Below are positions 34,672 through 49,600 of a stretch of 64,000 nt of DNA, in pieces; the stretch's first letter is position 1; each line of letters starts with the position of its first letter. A program made the position numbers and the translations under genes. The stretch spans positions 14,952,501 to 15,016,500 of the forward strand of contig NC_134281.1 in the NCBI RefSeq assembly GCF_949628215.1, read 5' to 3'. Source of the DNA: Phalacrocorax aristotelis (Eukaryota > Chordata > Aves > Suliformes > Phalacrocoracidae). Under the pieces are notes generated by a model. It was given only the letters and a program-made list of their open reading frames with translations. It ran no database searches and was not told the origin of the DNA.

Positions 34672-37600
34672 GTGGGGCGAAGCGCTGCTGCTCGGGTCCC
34701 CCCGCGGGCAGGCGTGTGCGTGGAGCGGGGCTTTTCTGCAGGCTGCCGTGTTGAGGGGAGATGCTGAGAGTGCCAGCGCGGGGTGCTGTCCCGCGGGCGG
34801 GCGCGCAGCGCAGGTGCGAGGGGTGCTTCCCTCGGGGGCCGGGAGGCAGCGGGCTGCCGTCGGGGGGCAAACGACTTCTGCAGCTAGTAACGCTGCTCGA
34901 GGGCTCGGGCAGTCAGCTTGCGGCCGGAATAAAGGGTGGCATTTCTCGGGAAGGGATGTTTGTGGGTTTCTCGCCCGCGGAGGGAGGGAGGCGTCCCGTA
35001 AGCGGCGAGTGTGAAGAAGTCACTCAACAGGTCTTTTACCACCAGCTCTCTCCCCTTCCTTAAGTGGACCTGCGCTGCCAGGAGGATAAAAGCGATCACT
35101 TGGGCTTTGTTATTTTAATGATTCGAGGCCGGCTTGGGGTCTTAGCTTCGGGCCTGATCATTATACAGAGGATGTAGGAAATTTACGGGAGGGGGAAGGA
35201 GGGAGGAAGGTGATAAACATTTTGTTACTGGTCTTTACCTTTTGTTCCTGTTTCTGGTGTTCTGCTCTCAGACGTTTCTTGATTGCTTTTCCTTTTCTTG
35301 ATATTTTAAATAACTTTCGAGTTGTGTGTTTTGTTTTGGCTTTTTTTCCCTTTCTCCTGATGTCTCGTTACAAATTTAGTTGAAGCGTGGTGATCCAGGA
35401 ACACCGGAGGGAACACGGCTGACTTTCATTGCTTTTCCTTTTTGTTAGACTGTCACTAAGGATTTTCTTGGTTTCAGATCAGATCTTTTGAGAACGTTAC
35501 TGCAAAGCACAGTTCAGAAGTTTGTAGGGCACAGTTTAGAAAGGCGAAAGCATTGGAAAAAGTGTAAAAGAAGAGTGTGGAAAAACAAACTTCAAACCCT
35601 GATAAAGCATAAGACCTAAATCTTTGTGTTGGATGGAATTGTTGAACCTTTAGACTCCCCTGTTAGGACTTTCTAACTGAGAATCAGGAATAAAATGTTT
35701 TGGCTCGGTATGTCTATTGTACGTTTCACCAGACACAGGCAGGATACTCCACATGCTCAGAGCGACCACCGAGTATCTTTCTGTCAAGTTTTGCATCAGC
35801 TGTTAAGTAAGTTATCACTCTTAGAAGTCATAACACTTGATTAGTGCATTTTGACGTTGATAGAAATATACACATGCAGTTTGTATTGGATTTATTTTTG
35901 TTTACGTAATGTCATTGTATGTATTAAACCTGAGTGTACCGCAACATAATTCTTTTAATATAATTATTTTGACTGGCTTTTAGATCAGTAAAGGTTACAC
36001 TCTTTCCAATTCACATAAACCCCCCTTTGTCTTTATTGCTCACAATAAATGTACATTTTAGCTTATTAAATATTTGTACTGGGTTCTGTTTTTATCATAT
36101 TTTCAGCTTCAAGTTCAGACTTTCCTAGCCAATTTGATAGATATCTTGTCTGATTATTTAGTTATAATTTCATAGTCTGATTTTGTAATACCAATCTTAT
36201 GATTGCCTACGTAATCCAGGCAGGGCAACATTTATTTGAGTAATGACTGCAGGATGGTACCTATTGTCTCAGTTATGTGGTATTTATCTTGGTCTGCATG
36301 TACGTTTTGAGTAGACTTGACATGCTATTAAATGACTGATGGCCCCTCTAACACATTGTCTGCTCTGGAGCAGGGATGCCTTTGAAGTAGTACTCTGTAG
36401 GAAGTAAAGAGACTATTTGCTCTATTAAAATTCCTTGGTATTTCCTCTGTTTAACCACAGGCCACTTCCCCTCTGCCACTCTAAACACTGCAGGGACACT
36501 GACTGATTGAAAAGACACAAGCCCTGAAGTAATTGTATCCTATTCAAATACATATTCTTGCAGGTTATTTATAAGTAGTGTCTAATTAATGTATGTTAAG
36601 AGCATGAATAAATCTTAACATTCTATATAGAGAAAGTAAAAATGTCTAGATTGCATTAAATGAAGCAGTTGAATTGAGGTAATTCTCAATGGCATAAATA
36701 CACAATAAAAAAATCAGTTACTTTTAATAGTTGTTTAAGGAGAAATAAAATGTAGGCAGCTGGGTGTTTGTAGGTATATTCAGATACACACATGTTGGAT
36801 ATTTTCCTCTGCTGAAACGGTGAATGTGTGGTGTACTTCCCACCGCTATGAATCTTTTCTTATTGTTTGAGTGTTGTTTTTTAAAATCTTTGTTCTGTCT
36901 TGGTACATTTATAAAAACAATGTTTGTTTTCCTTTCGCTCTCCAAAATACAGTTTTAAGTCTCCTCAATATTATGGGGCAGTAGACGCTTGACTTGATGA
37001 AAGCATGTTACTGGACTATGGTTAAAAGAATGTGATAAGGAAGTATTTGATATTTTGATTCATAGCTCCTGAAGTTGTTCTTGATGGCTAACGTTTTCAA
37101 AGCTAAAGTCTTTAGATGTGATTTCTTTTTTTTACAACTTTCAGCTCAAAATATATGCCTATATTAATCACCTTCTTCAGTAATACTTTGGCATTTGTCT
37201 TGCAAGCTCAACATACATCTGCAGCAGGAAAGCAGTTAATATCAGGATGAGTAACTTAACATTACTGTTGCTAAGAGTCATCAGTGATTTCAGTGGATCC
37301 AGGATTTGGATTGACTTTACTAAGTCTAGGATTTCTTTCACTGATGTTTAACAGAAGTTTTAATGTATTCCTGCACTTAATGTTATTTCAGATTAAGGTA
37401 GAACGCTTGCTTAAAGCAGAATAGTATTGCAAAGTAGCTTTCCATATGGATGGTCTTTTACTACATCATATGCATATCTTTATCCAGAAAAAATAAATCG
37501 GGGAAGGGCCTCTTTTAATCTAGAATAAATATGTCCACATGGGGAGCTATTCTGGAAAAGCAGTCTCTGAATTTTTTTCATCCTATAAAAAAGCCATGAG

Positions 37601-40600
37601 GTGTACAGAGAAGACAGACTTGGGCTCTGATGATGATTTGAATACATTTCAGATTCATTTATTCAGTGTTAAACACATGAGCAACTTTACTCTCAAGTTA
37701 TTTTGTAGATTCTAATGGGACTACACACATGAGTAATTTTTTTCATATGTTTAATTCCTCTGAAGTTCCTGGCACTGAACTGTGCACAGTATAAAGCTTA
37801 AATTTAAGGAGACTGTATGCTGAGAAAGAATAAATACTAAAACATTTTAGCAAAACTTGCACACACACACACACAGGCCCCCCCCTGCCTTGTTAGCAGA
37901 GGGTTGTACCTTCCTTTGCTCTGCTAAGCAAAGCTTATCAGGCATAGTAGGGGTCTCTGTTCCTGTGCATTCTCGCCTGAAACTCTCCCTGTGCCATCTT
38001 CTATGCTTGTTATTTAAGGAGCTTTCTGTTTCCTTTTCACTTTCGTAGTAGAGACTCTGAAGATCCCCATTTCCTACCATTCCACTACCAGAATCTCTGC
38101 CTATCTCATTATTCTTTAGGCTCATGCTGCTATGTCCCTACATTTATCTCCTCAAGCATTCCTTCCAACACACACTCATTATTCTCTACAGCTAGGATTT
38201 TACTGAGCACAGCGTTTAGTCATACTGAAATAATTTTCCCAGCTAAGGGTATGTTTTGGGAACTTTCTTTAGGAGGAAGAATACCTTGTCAAATGGTAAG
38301 AAATAATTTACTGGAGTTTAAATTCCTCCATTTATTTGTTATTATTTTTCAACAGTTAATGAAATCAGATTTTCTCTTGCAGAGTATTTAAAAATTTTTA
38401 AGGGTAGTGGGCAGAAAACAGACCTGAGATGAAGCATGGTGGAAGGTGTTAATGTTTGCCATCAGGGGGTTCTTTAATCTGTAGACAGTTCCAGAGTTGG
38501 TTGAAAGCTCTGCAGACCAGATGCCAGCAGTTCTGTATCCCCCACTTTTTTTTAACTTTTAGAATCAACAGATTTTTCTTCATGGGCTTATAGAACTATG
38601 TGATAGCATTTTAGAATTGATCAGATGTCATTTAAAGCTTAGTGCATTTCTCTGATTAGATATAATACAACATGTTGAGTGCAAGGCTTTGCAAGCACGG
38701 TCAGTCATCCAGGTAGGCATCTGTTACTTTCATTTGACTTAGAATTTGGCTTCAAGATCACTCCAGAGTTTGTTGGGGTTTTTTGGGGGGTGGGGGGGTG
38801 TTGAGTTTCATTTATTGGGTAAGGTAGCAGAGAATGTGACCCCATTTTTACTCTAGTGTCAAAAAGTGTGGGTGACAGTCTGCCTATGTAAGTTAATTAA
38901 AAAATGCACCAAGTACCCTAAGTATGCTAATTTTTAAATACGCAGAGGAATGTTTCTTCAGGAACTATGAGGCTATACAGTTTAAATGCTGTGGTTTCAG
39001 GATCAGCATTCAAACACACAACTTAGAGAACAAAATTATGGAAACATAAGCCTGTTTGTGTAATTGAAACTAAGTATTAACAACAAAAATTTATATCTCC
39101 TTGTACGTTGGTGTGCAATTAGAAAATTTGTATATGATGCTAATTTCTAAGCTGTTGACCTAACAAGATTTCTGCAGCTGAAATCTCGTAGGACTGTAAC
39201 AGATTTTATTAATTTCTTCTCTAGATCTAGTTTGGATGTCAAACTCCGCTCCCTACCTTGTTTCCCCCAAAACCTGCTTTTGTGGAAGCAGAAATGTAGT
39301 AACTACTGTATCAGACTTGTTAATTTAAAATCTTGAGACACTTATTTAAGAACAAGTTCTGCTTTAATATATTAATACTTTATAGGCCACTAGTGAAAAG
39401 ATGTTAAGCAGTCATGATTAGACGACACTAGCTTTTCTTTTGTTAATTATTTGGTAATGTTAATCTAACATGGAAGTTACTTAATGAAAACTGCAACATT
39501 TAAGGGTGTTTAATAAGGACCAGCTGTCTTTTCCAACAGATCAGTCTAAAGATGATGAAACAAAGCTTTGATGTGAAGTTGCCTGCTTAATTCTGCTCAA
39601 AGGCTGAATTTTAGCCATACATTTACCATGTTTTTTTAGAACCAAACAAGATAAGAAGAGTGTGAAGTATTACCAGAGGACTGCTACGCTTGAATGCCAG
39701 TTTTAATTTTCGAAAGTAAAAATATTTATTTTTAAAGTATACTGCTTTGTTTTTACATACACTGCTACCAGTATAATGAAGTATGTTTTGAGATACATGT
39801 TTCTTTTCTGAAACTTTAGGTAAATACTAATGTTTCTATACCAGGTGTTGTTTTTTGTTAAAGATGAGCGTTATGCATAAATACATTACACTAGAAAAAC
39901 ACATCAAAGTTATATCAAATACATAGACTTTTGTTAGATCCTTTTCCCTGTATTAATTATGAAAAATTATTTTATGGAAGTGCAAGTTACAGTAACTTAA
40001 ATCAAGGAACTATGACTACATCAGTACATATTAAGTATTTAATTTTAGGTTATGATAATGTGAGACTTCATTTAAGGATCAAAATTTAAGTGCAAACTTC
40101 GAAAAGGATTTTATCCTTTTATGCATACAGTATTTTACAATTGTTGTATTGTCCAGCTATTTGTCGTTTCCAGCTCTTCTCAACAGGAGTCACCCATCTT
40201 GGCAGTCAAAGCTTCTACATGATTTTGTCGGAGACTTTAACCAGATATATACTTACTAAAGGAGTGAATACAGGCTTATGCCAGTAATGGATAGACTAAT
40301 TTCTGTAGTTTTACTGAAATATTTATTTAACAGAAACATATATATTATCACTTTGATTATCCAAAATTCTGCTAGCCAAGCCAGAGTATAAATGTGTATT
40401 TTAACATGCTTAAACCTATTTTACTTAATAAATTGTACTTTCAAGATCATATCATAAGACATAATTTCTGGATTTATAAAGAAGTATTGGTGACCTCAGT
40501 GGATCAGAGATGTCCCTGATCAAATGGGTGTACTGGTATAGAACAAGCAGCTATAATTTTTGGAAGTGAGTCAAACTGTGTAATCAATAAATATTAAGTA

Positions 40601-43600
40601 ACAGAGGAAAGTACAGTTAAGAAATGTTTCTTAATAAACTGCAGTGGATGTCCAGTTTTCTTCTCTGGGTCTATATACATCAAGTGTTCTATCTTACAGA
40701 TTACTTATTTGCCACCAAAACTCAGAAAGCTATCAGTAAACTTATTTCTTAATTTTGTCTTCTAATACATTGTAGCGTTTTCTGAAGTCCATAAATACTT
40801 TATAACTGGTTTTGGTTTTAGCCTATCAGCAATATTTTTACATCTGACTTAAAAACACTTCGAACACAGACTTTCTTGGTTGGGCATGTATATAGATAAG
40901 GGCCCAAGTTTTGTTTTTGAAAAGGGTAACCTACTTTATGGAGAAGGTGCATCTGATGACTCTGTATCAGTGTTTGAGTTTTTGCTAAGTCTTCTAGTAA
41001 CACCAGCTTTCAATGGCTCTCTGCTTGCCAAGCTTTTTGTCTTACAAATTCCTTCGTTTGCCACCAGTGCTCAGAAGGCTAGCTGATACCTGGTGTGTTA
41101 ACCACACTGCTCATGGGGCATGTTCTGTTTGGTTGTATCAGTCAAATACTCCTAGGAGATATTGTCCAAATGCACTGTTTAGTGAAGAATAGCAGTGGCC
41201 TTCTGGTTAATTTATGGTGTGACTGCAATGAAGAACATGATTGTGAGGAAGCAAACTTACTGTGATTCAGTAGTACCTCAGAGAGACTGATGGAAGTTAG
41301 TTAAGTTAGAGTGCACCTAGTAGGTAGAACACTAAAATTTGAAACATTTATGACAAGGCAATTTAGAGCAGCTGCTGGCCCAGCAGTAACTATCAGTCAT
41401 ACCTGTGCAGTTTGACTAAATTCTTTTCCCTGCCCAAAGTACAGTCTTAAGACTTCCAAACAGAGCAGCGCTGGAGGCAGAAGAGGTGGAAACAGTGCCA
41501 CAGGAGCCTGTCGTGGTAAAAACTGAACAAGATGAGGCACAGCTGATGATCCTGGAATAAGTTCTAGAACAAATCACCTGGACAGGTCAACTAGAGGATG
41601 TTCTAAGAAGGCATTTCAGAGATCTGTTTTTTTAAAAACAGACCAAAACAAACCCAAAGCCAATAAACTTCAGAAACCCACTGAGGAAGCCTCACAGAGG
41701 CAGATCCAGATACGTTGATGACAACGTTGTAAAAGGTAGTGTAAGCACTAGTACATAAAGCCACGTGTACAAGTCACATCATTGATCTAGTCCTCCTGTT
41801 CCCTCTCACCACTGTATGGATGGATTCCAAGAGCATAAAGGAAATCAAATGGGCAGGCAGGGATTTGTTCTCTCAAGGTTTGAACTGATTATTAAAAATA
41901 ATTAAAGCTTGGATTAGAGGTTTAGCAAGCATCAGCACAGGTTTCAGGATATATTGTATTCTTTGGAATTCTGTGTCACTTGAAGGCTATTACAATGTTA
42001 TATCACTGTTGGCTTTGAAGAATTGTTCCAGACATCCTATTTTATTATTCCTTGTGCTAATAATGGTGCAAAAGTCATACGGGTATGCCAGAACGTGCCT
42101 CTTGGTACACTCTTCTTGGCACATCATTTGGGTAGTAAGGCAATAGCAAAAGGAAGCTAATTCTGTGGCTAGGAAGTGTCTGCATCCTAATTTGGAATCC
42201 TGTTCAATGGTCCCCCACCCTGTTGATGAGGATTTTTCAAACATTTGAAACTCAAAATGCTCTGTCAGGTTCTAGTAAAGGACACGTACAAAGAGGCTGT
42301 TTCTGTACTTTTTAAGCCCCCTCCGTTGGTTGGTAGGTTCTTTAGGCAGTAGGTGATGAATGTCTTCAAACAGGTGGATGAATTTTTTCTATTAGCTTAG
42401 AAAAGTAGTTGTCTGCTCCTGTCAGAGCTATCCAGTACATTAAACACTGTTCCTCCTTTAACCCGAGTTAAACAATCCATTACAGACCCTAGATAAGTTC
42501 CTTAATCTGTAATGACAAGGTTAAGAGTTAAGTATCAAATACTTTTCTTAGTTATGTTACCAATAATTAGGGCTGGAATCATGGCTAGCAAAACCTTTTG
42601 AATAGGTTTATGTAGAGATGAAATACAAAGTACAACAAGATTAATTTAAGTATCGATCTGCAGGTGTGCACAGTGCAGAAGGTAGGGGAAAGGATTGCTT
42701 TCATTTAGATGACCAAAGAGTCACATCACTGGTAGGACACTGTACTTCTGAATAGCCATCAAGATCTTTTAGGAGAGAGCCATGCACTTCTAGGGCAGGT
42801 AGGAAGAAAAAGACTGATAGCTCACCTACTGTGCGAAAAACACATTGATGCTGGCTACAAGTTAAGTGATTAACATTTTCAGTGATGTGTCAAAATCTGT
42901 CAGTAACATGGATATTGAACATATGGAATATATGTCACAAAAATATGATAAACATATGTTGTGGTCTTTCTTCATGTTACCTCTTACATTTAAAGCTGTA
43001 GGTGCATAAGCGCCCTTTATTTTTCTTACTCTTGTGGATCTGGTCTTGGGCTGTTATTCAGCAAGACAGTAGATCTGGTTTGGGGGCAAATCACTCATGC
43101 TGTTTATTCTAATATGCCCAAATAAATGTGAGAGGATGCTTTTTCCTAGGAGATTGCGTGCCAGATCAGGTATCATATATATTCTTGCAGTCTTGAAAGC
43201 ATAAACTGAAATGTACACTCTGGTTAATTCAACAGAATGAGTTGTGTGTCCATGACCAATCTGAATCAAATTTGTACCACTTGGTGATCTTACAGTGTAC
43301 AGAGGTGACTGTGAAATCATGACCTCTGTGTTGGCAGATGCACCTTCTTGTTGGCAGCATGGAGTCTGCAAGCCAGGAGTCTTTGAGTCTATACCTGGCC
43401 TTTTTCTCTTCCTTTACAAATGCTGTACAGAGCATAACATGTCACAGTAATGCAGAGATCATTGAAATGTCTTCAAGGGAAGTGCTGTTGAAATCCATTC
43501 TTTTTTTTTCTGTAACCTTTGTATTGTGATCTAACATTGAAAGTAGAAGCTCCTTCTGTGCTGGAACCCTGGGTTGACAGAAACTGTAAGGGACAAATGA

Positions 43601-46600
43601 GGAGCATGCAGAGTTCAAAGGGCTCTAACTAAATGTGTGTATCAGGTCATAAGTTGCTATAAACAGTGGCTATTACACTAACAACTAGACAACATCAATC
43701 TAAGTCTTGAGGCTGCTATGTGGAGATGATAGGCATGCAGTTTTGCCTGGAGCTGCACATTCTGTGCTACAGGCTTCCAAATAATTGATTTCTAATGACT
43801 GATCTATATGAATCTCTTACCTCACAAAACTGTATGTAATAACTGTTTCTATACCCACTCTAATACGGCAATGCTGAATTTCCCTCGTGGTTGGTGGGCA
43901 GTCTTGGATTTTAATTTCTGACCTTCCCTATGTTCTTCACTTTTATATCAGTGGGAGGGACTAGATATTTCTGATCTTACTTCTGACTACATTCAAATCC
44001 AACCAAGCAATCAGTGACTTCTCTGACTTTTTTTTTTGTATACTGCTGTGGGAAAATTCCTGGTTGGCTGGCTATGAATTAATGAAAATCCTTAGAATGC
44101 TTCACTAATGATAGCTCCTGTGGCTTTAAAAATGCTATTCCCTTTTTTAATTTGAGGGAGGTCACAGAGGTTTACAGAAACTAAGAAAAGAAAACTTAAC
44201 ATCTGGTTGTGCTCTGTTGATGATTGCTTTTGTGTGAAGAAAAGTTATGGCGTCTCCTCAGCATCAAACACATTCAAGGTGATCCTTTCTAAGAACTCCT
44301 TGCAAGAATACTTTTCACTCAAACTGTGTTTTCTAATTAATTTTGCTTTGTATTTTCAAATGGAGGATTTTAGTCCTCCATAGGAATCCAGACTCATAAT
44401 ATTGTCACTTAAAATACACCTTACCTTTGTAAAATAAACTTATTTTCTTGAGTTTTGTATTTATAACATAAAAAATATTTATGTATGTTTCTAATAGATT
44501 CCTTTAAAGTTATAGAACTCCAGGATTAAAACAAGCTCTTGTGTTAGATTCCGGGATTCATGAAAGGAAATTTTTTTGAATTTGCATATCCATAGTGAAG
44601 TTCAGTTTCATTTATTTGCATATAATGTTACAAAGAGTAATCTGATTTGTAGAAGTCCCCTTTTTATAATTTTAAATTTACAGGCTAAAAGAGAACTTTT
44701 TTTTAAAATAAGGCAGGTTAAAATGATGTGTGAATTTAGTTTAGCTAGTAGGAAGGCATAATATGAGAATGTTTAGGTCCAAACAGTAAATCAACTAGAA
44801 GCTATCAGCTGCTCAGTTAAAAATATGTATTCCAGGTGTGACTGGCCTGGAATCAGAAAGCATTAAAAAAATACAACTTTAGGGACTTTTAATAGTCACG
44901 TTATCATTTTATTTTATACAACGATTTAAACAAACTGCATGCAGACCTCTGTCATCTGCTTGTGGAAGCAACACCCCAGTCTTTTCCATTTAAACATAGG
45001 CTAAGGGTTTTGTTGATTGGTTTTGTTTGTGTTGTTTGGCTGGGTTTTTTTGTTTTGTTTAAAAAGCTAAAATCCTACCTGTTAAAATCAGTGGCAAAAC
45101 TTTGACTTCCGTTTTGATGGGATTTTGTCTTTTATACCTCAAGTGGCTTGATGGTTTGTGATTACCTGGCACCAAGCAGCTGTGACTGACTTCAGTGCAA
45201 AAGCTGGGTGCTTTGCACACTTGAAAAAACAAGCCTCTTATCTGGCTGCTTCTTTGTGAATATGGCAATATTGCTGCCCACTAAACCAGGATGCAAGTTC
45301 AGGATGCAGTTCACTTCCCAGTAATGTCCCATGTGGAGAGTTTTTGGGTGCATGTTTGCAGCACAGGGCAGTGCTGCAGGCGGCCGGACTAACTCAGGGC
45401 CCACAAGCTGAATACCAGAAGCAGGACAGCTGTGTTAGTGGGGCATCATACTTGTGTTCATGGCTGACCCAAAGCAGAGCAGTGTGCTAGCATGGCAAAT
45501 CCTGATGCTTAGGCTTTCTTGGTAATACATATTTTCAGTCTCAGTGTCGTGTAGGTCTGTCCTGGAACAACCCATACAGTGTGTTGTCCTAGAGTAGGTA
45601 ATGCACTGTGAAGTTACGTCTTAGTTTATCACATAGTAATAATTTCCTTTACAAACAGGCCCTTGGGGATAGATTAAAAAAAAAAAAATGTACCAGAGTA
45701 ACTTTGGGAACAGCTGCCCACACAATGAAGAGTTCCATCCCTTTCCCCTGTCTGAGCTATTCAGATGCCAGTCTGCATCTTGTCTCAAAGCCCTTGTAAA
45801 GCCTATGTGCCCTGCTTCATATTCCTCCAGTTTCTGTGGGGATCAATGTTATCTCCCTGCCTGGGCTTGCCCCTAATTATAGGCAGTAGTTACAATATGA
45901 GGATGGAAGTTGGAATCGGTAAGTTGTGCAATTTACTCTGAGTATAAAGACTGTTCTGTCTGGATGAGCTTTAAATACAGTGTGGGAAGGGGGTGTTGCT
46001 GAATCGCAAACCTTTCTATCAAAGTTTTCAAGCTTGTGCCGGGCTTCCCCTTGAAGTCTTAGAGATGCAGGGTATAAATGGGTGATTTAAGCGTCACCCT
46101 GTAAGTGTGAGCAGATCCTTGGAAGCTTGGAGTGGGATTCTGAAAAAGAAAGGAGAGCCCTAACTCCTATTAACTTTCAATGGGATTTGGTCTCTTTTTG
46201 TGGCCTAGGGTGTAGCTATGTTCTGTATTTATTCTGCAGTGAAGCTGGTTAGTGAAATTTTCACTCCCATCTCCTTCCTCCCACTTTGGTGTCGCTGTTT
46301 ACCCTTCCTTCCCCACCTGTTTTAATGCACCTGTTTGTAAGCTGCATTGTAAATCTCATTAGTAAAACAGTTTGAATTGGAAGTATCCCTATTTTTTTTT
46401 CTTTTCACAACTGGGGTCATTTCAATGAAATGGATAAAATGAGGTCCCCATGCAGTTATGTTAAGTATATGTTCAGAAGCGGTGAACTACAGCATGAAGG
46501 AAGAGCCAGGGACTGGACAAGGGGAGTCAGGAAATCCCTAAACTAATTTTGTGATTAAGTCAATATTCCATGTGACCATTCAGATTCTTCTAAAATTCCC

Positions 46601-49600
46601 ATCCTTGAGGTGTGTTAATTTAGATACCTTTAAGAAAGTATCTTATCAGAAGAGTTTGAGGTTAGTATGCTGAGCATCTATGAAACTTTGAAGTCTAAAT
46701 TACACAAAATTTTTCATGTGAACATTTTCTAAACAGTGAATTTTTCACAAGCAAGGAGATGATAATGTTTCAGAAATCACTTCAGCGTCTGTTGAAATGC
46801 AGCCAACTCTGTGGTGGAATACAGAGAGCATGGTAATGCTATACAACACTTCTGGCCAGGAAATGAAGAGTAGTGTATTCATTTGTAACCCAAGGGGGGG
46901 GACTTCACTATAGAGCCTATAGTTTGTGAATGGAATTTGGGCGGATTACCACTAAAATTACAGTGTGACCCACTAGGTTTATATAGCTCTCTCTATTCTT
47001 ATCTTGCTCTGAAGACAGCACCTCCTATTAGTACAGTATCTACGAGCAAATTTGTGTAGCTACAGAGTATGTTTAAGGATTATATCGCTATAAGGAGCTT
47101 TGATTTTATTAACTGCATCAGAATTTTATCTGAGGCCTCCTAATACTGCTTTACAAGGCATATATTAACAGCCCCAAAAGAAGAAAAGGCCAGAGGTATA
47201 GCATGATGCTTTTGTTATAAAAGAATATCTAATGTTTTGCTTTTTCTGTTGTATAATACAAAATATTTAGTTATTTTCAAAGAATCAATAACATGATCCA
47301 CTCTAAAATAGTTACAGCTTTGCTTTATTGTTTACATTTTCCCAGCAAATTATGCTGGCGGTATTTAATAATTTACCTTAGTTTATCTTCTGACAGGAGT
47401 AGTAGGTTAAGAACAAAAAAAGATAAAATAAGAATCAAAAAGACAAAACAAACACCTAACTCAGCCTGACCCATAACAGGTGAAGAGCTGTTATTCCATG
47501 CTGCTTTGGAACATGAACGGAAGAAAAACCTTTATCTTTTATTCATTAGTTAGGAATAATGCAAGTTGGGATTGCTTAGGTTTCTCCATATAGTTGCATT
47601 TGTAAGAGTAATTCACTAATCATGCCATTCACTTTAGACGTTCTCTTTCAATAAGGACCACTAGCCGTGAAATGTCATGCAGAGGTTTGAAAATGGGACA
47701 TTCAGCTCACTAAAGAATGAGCTACAAGGACAGAACTCTCTTTTATTACATTCTGGCAGTAAATGTAGGAATCAAAGCCACAAAATAACTGATAGAATAA
47801 TGCCCACTATCATCTAACAATGCTGATAGACATGGATGACTGTTGTTCAGTGTAGCCACATTACATCTGATATATACGTTTTAGTTATTGTTTATTATAT
47901 TCCATTCAACCACAGAAGTTAGCAATATGTAAACTCCAGTAGTTTATTTGCATGCTTGTATGGGGAAAGTTGATTTTTAGTTATAGGTATGATTTTTCTC
48001 CCTCTCCCCCACAGTAAGGTTAGGTTTTGTTGCAACAGAGAAAATAATTGTTTCCATGTTTATGTTTTACAGTCACATCCAAGTAGTATTCCTGTTCTAA
48101 GTTATCATTTATATTGGAAGTGGAACTTGCTGGTCTTCGGATCTACTTCTCAATTTACTACAAATACATAATTTTATTTTAATAGAGAGGAGGGTTTAAA
48201 CTGAAAGGGATTTATGTTCTGTATTGTATTTATCTTCCTGTTCAATGTTTTATGATTAACTAATTATATATTCAGTTTAACTTTGATAAAGGGAAGTCAA
48301 GTAAAAGTTTGAGAGAAAGAGTTTAATTTACCTTTTTAATCTGTGTATTTAAATGCTTAAGCCCTTAAAATTTGTATTGCAGTCCTGGCTTCTTAAATAA
48401 GATGACTGCTAGAAGGAAGCTAGTTCATGGTATTGACTGTATAGAGACTTTTTTGTTAGAGGTGATTCTTTTTCTGTAGGAAACAGCAGTTAGTGTGCAT
48501 GGCTTTTCAAAAATAAAAGGTTAAAAATTTATTGTAAATGCTTTTTCAAGTACTTTTTAATTTAAAAGAGTTTTTTTCATAATTTGATCAAAGTCGCATA
48601 ACCTGTGGCTCTGTTTTTGTTACACATGCTGATGGTCTGTGGATAACATTACATTTTTTCAGCATGAAACCGAACACTTCAAATCCCTAAAGCAGTCTCA
48701 AATTTATGGTTAATAAAAGAATTTATTGTACTGGATGTCATCTGTTATATCACTCTGGGAACAGAAACTGGCAGTGAGTGGACAGGAAATATTTCCATTT
48801 CAAATAGCTTCAATCTTATGGTCTAGGGTGAAAGTGTCTGATTTCAGAAAAATCACTGTGAATATTGATGCAATAGAAGTATTTTATTTAAGAAGAGTAT
48901 AATCTTTTTCAAATACTCTTTTGCTTTATATTATTTTATGTAAAAATACAACAGAAATTATTAATCTCATACTTTCTGTATTTCATTATTGATCCCTTAA
49001 CCTTTTCAAGGCAGAAGGAATAGTAGTAATGCATTTTCAGATAAACGTCTACACGTGCCAAGTGAACAGCAGTTTGATGAGTTACTGTATGGTGGCCAAA
49101 CTGCTTCAAAGTCTCAGACCTTTGTATTTAAAATTGGTTGTTTTTTTAAGACTGTGAACTCCTATGTGATGATTAGGTTCTTCCAGCTTAATGTATTTCT
49201 TCAGGTTATCTACGTTTCAAAAGTATTCAAAAGCATGAGATCCATGGATTGTAACTTTATTAATGGGAACTTCAAGCAGACAGATTGAAATTTCTGTATA
49301 TTTTTTCATGTGTTAAGTAGTATTTGAACAGATCTACATTTTAAAAGTATTTCAAATAATCGTCCGTTTTAAATGGATATGTTTGTCTAGGGGACGTTAT
49401 AACTGGGGGAAAGAAGTTTTACATTTTTAGCTTCAGCATGTATTAACATCCTGAAATATTCAAGTTTTCATTTTCATACTGCTGTGCAGTAATACATGAT
49501 TATAAAAGTTTGGAACCAATAGTGTATTTCCTTCTTTAAGAGATATGTAGTGGAGACAGAAGTGTTCTTTTTTTTTTTTTTTTACAGGTACTTTATGAGA

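Larger units (their letters stand above)
34000..35030. promoter_or_regulatory. CpG island / IL17RD promoter
   Basis: GC-rich, CpG-dense block around IL17RD exon 1 with many GC boxes and GGC/CCG runs. GCGCATGCG at 34452-34460 is a near-perfect NRF1-type site, 80 bases ahead of the IL17RD ATG. No TATA box is evident. Overlapping long open frames on both strands reflect low stop density in GC-rich DNA. Confidence 0.85.

Noticed and set aside
33882-35099. Open frames of 70-229 codons on both strands of the second CpG island
   Set aside because: Same GC-rich artefact. Only the 34536-34667 segment matches a known protein.
41440-41710. Slightly GC-richer patch with coding-like text in IL17RD intron 1
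   Set aside because: Stops occur in every frame and no peptide was recognisable.
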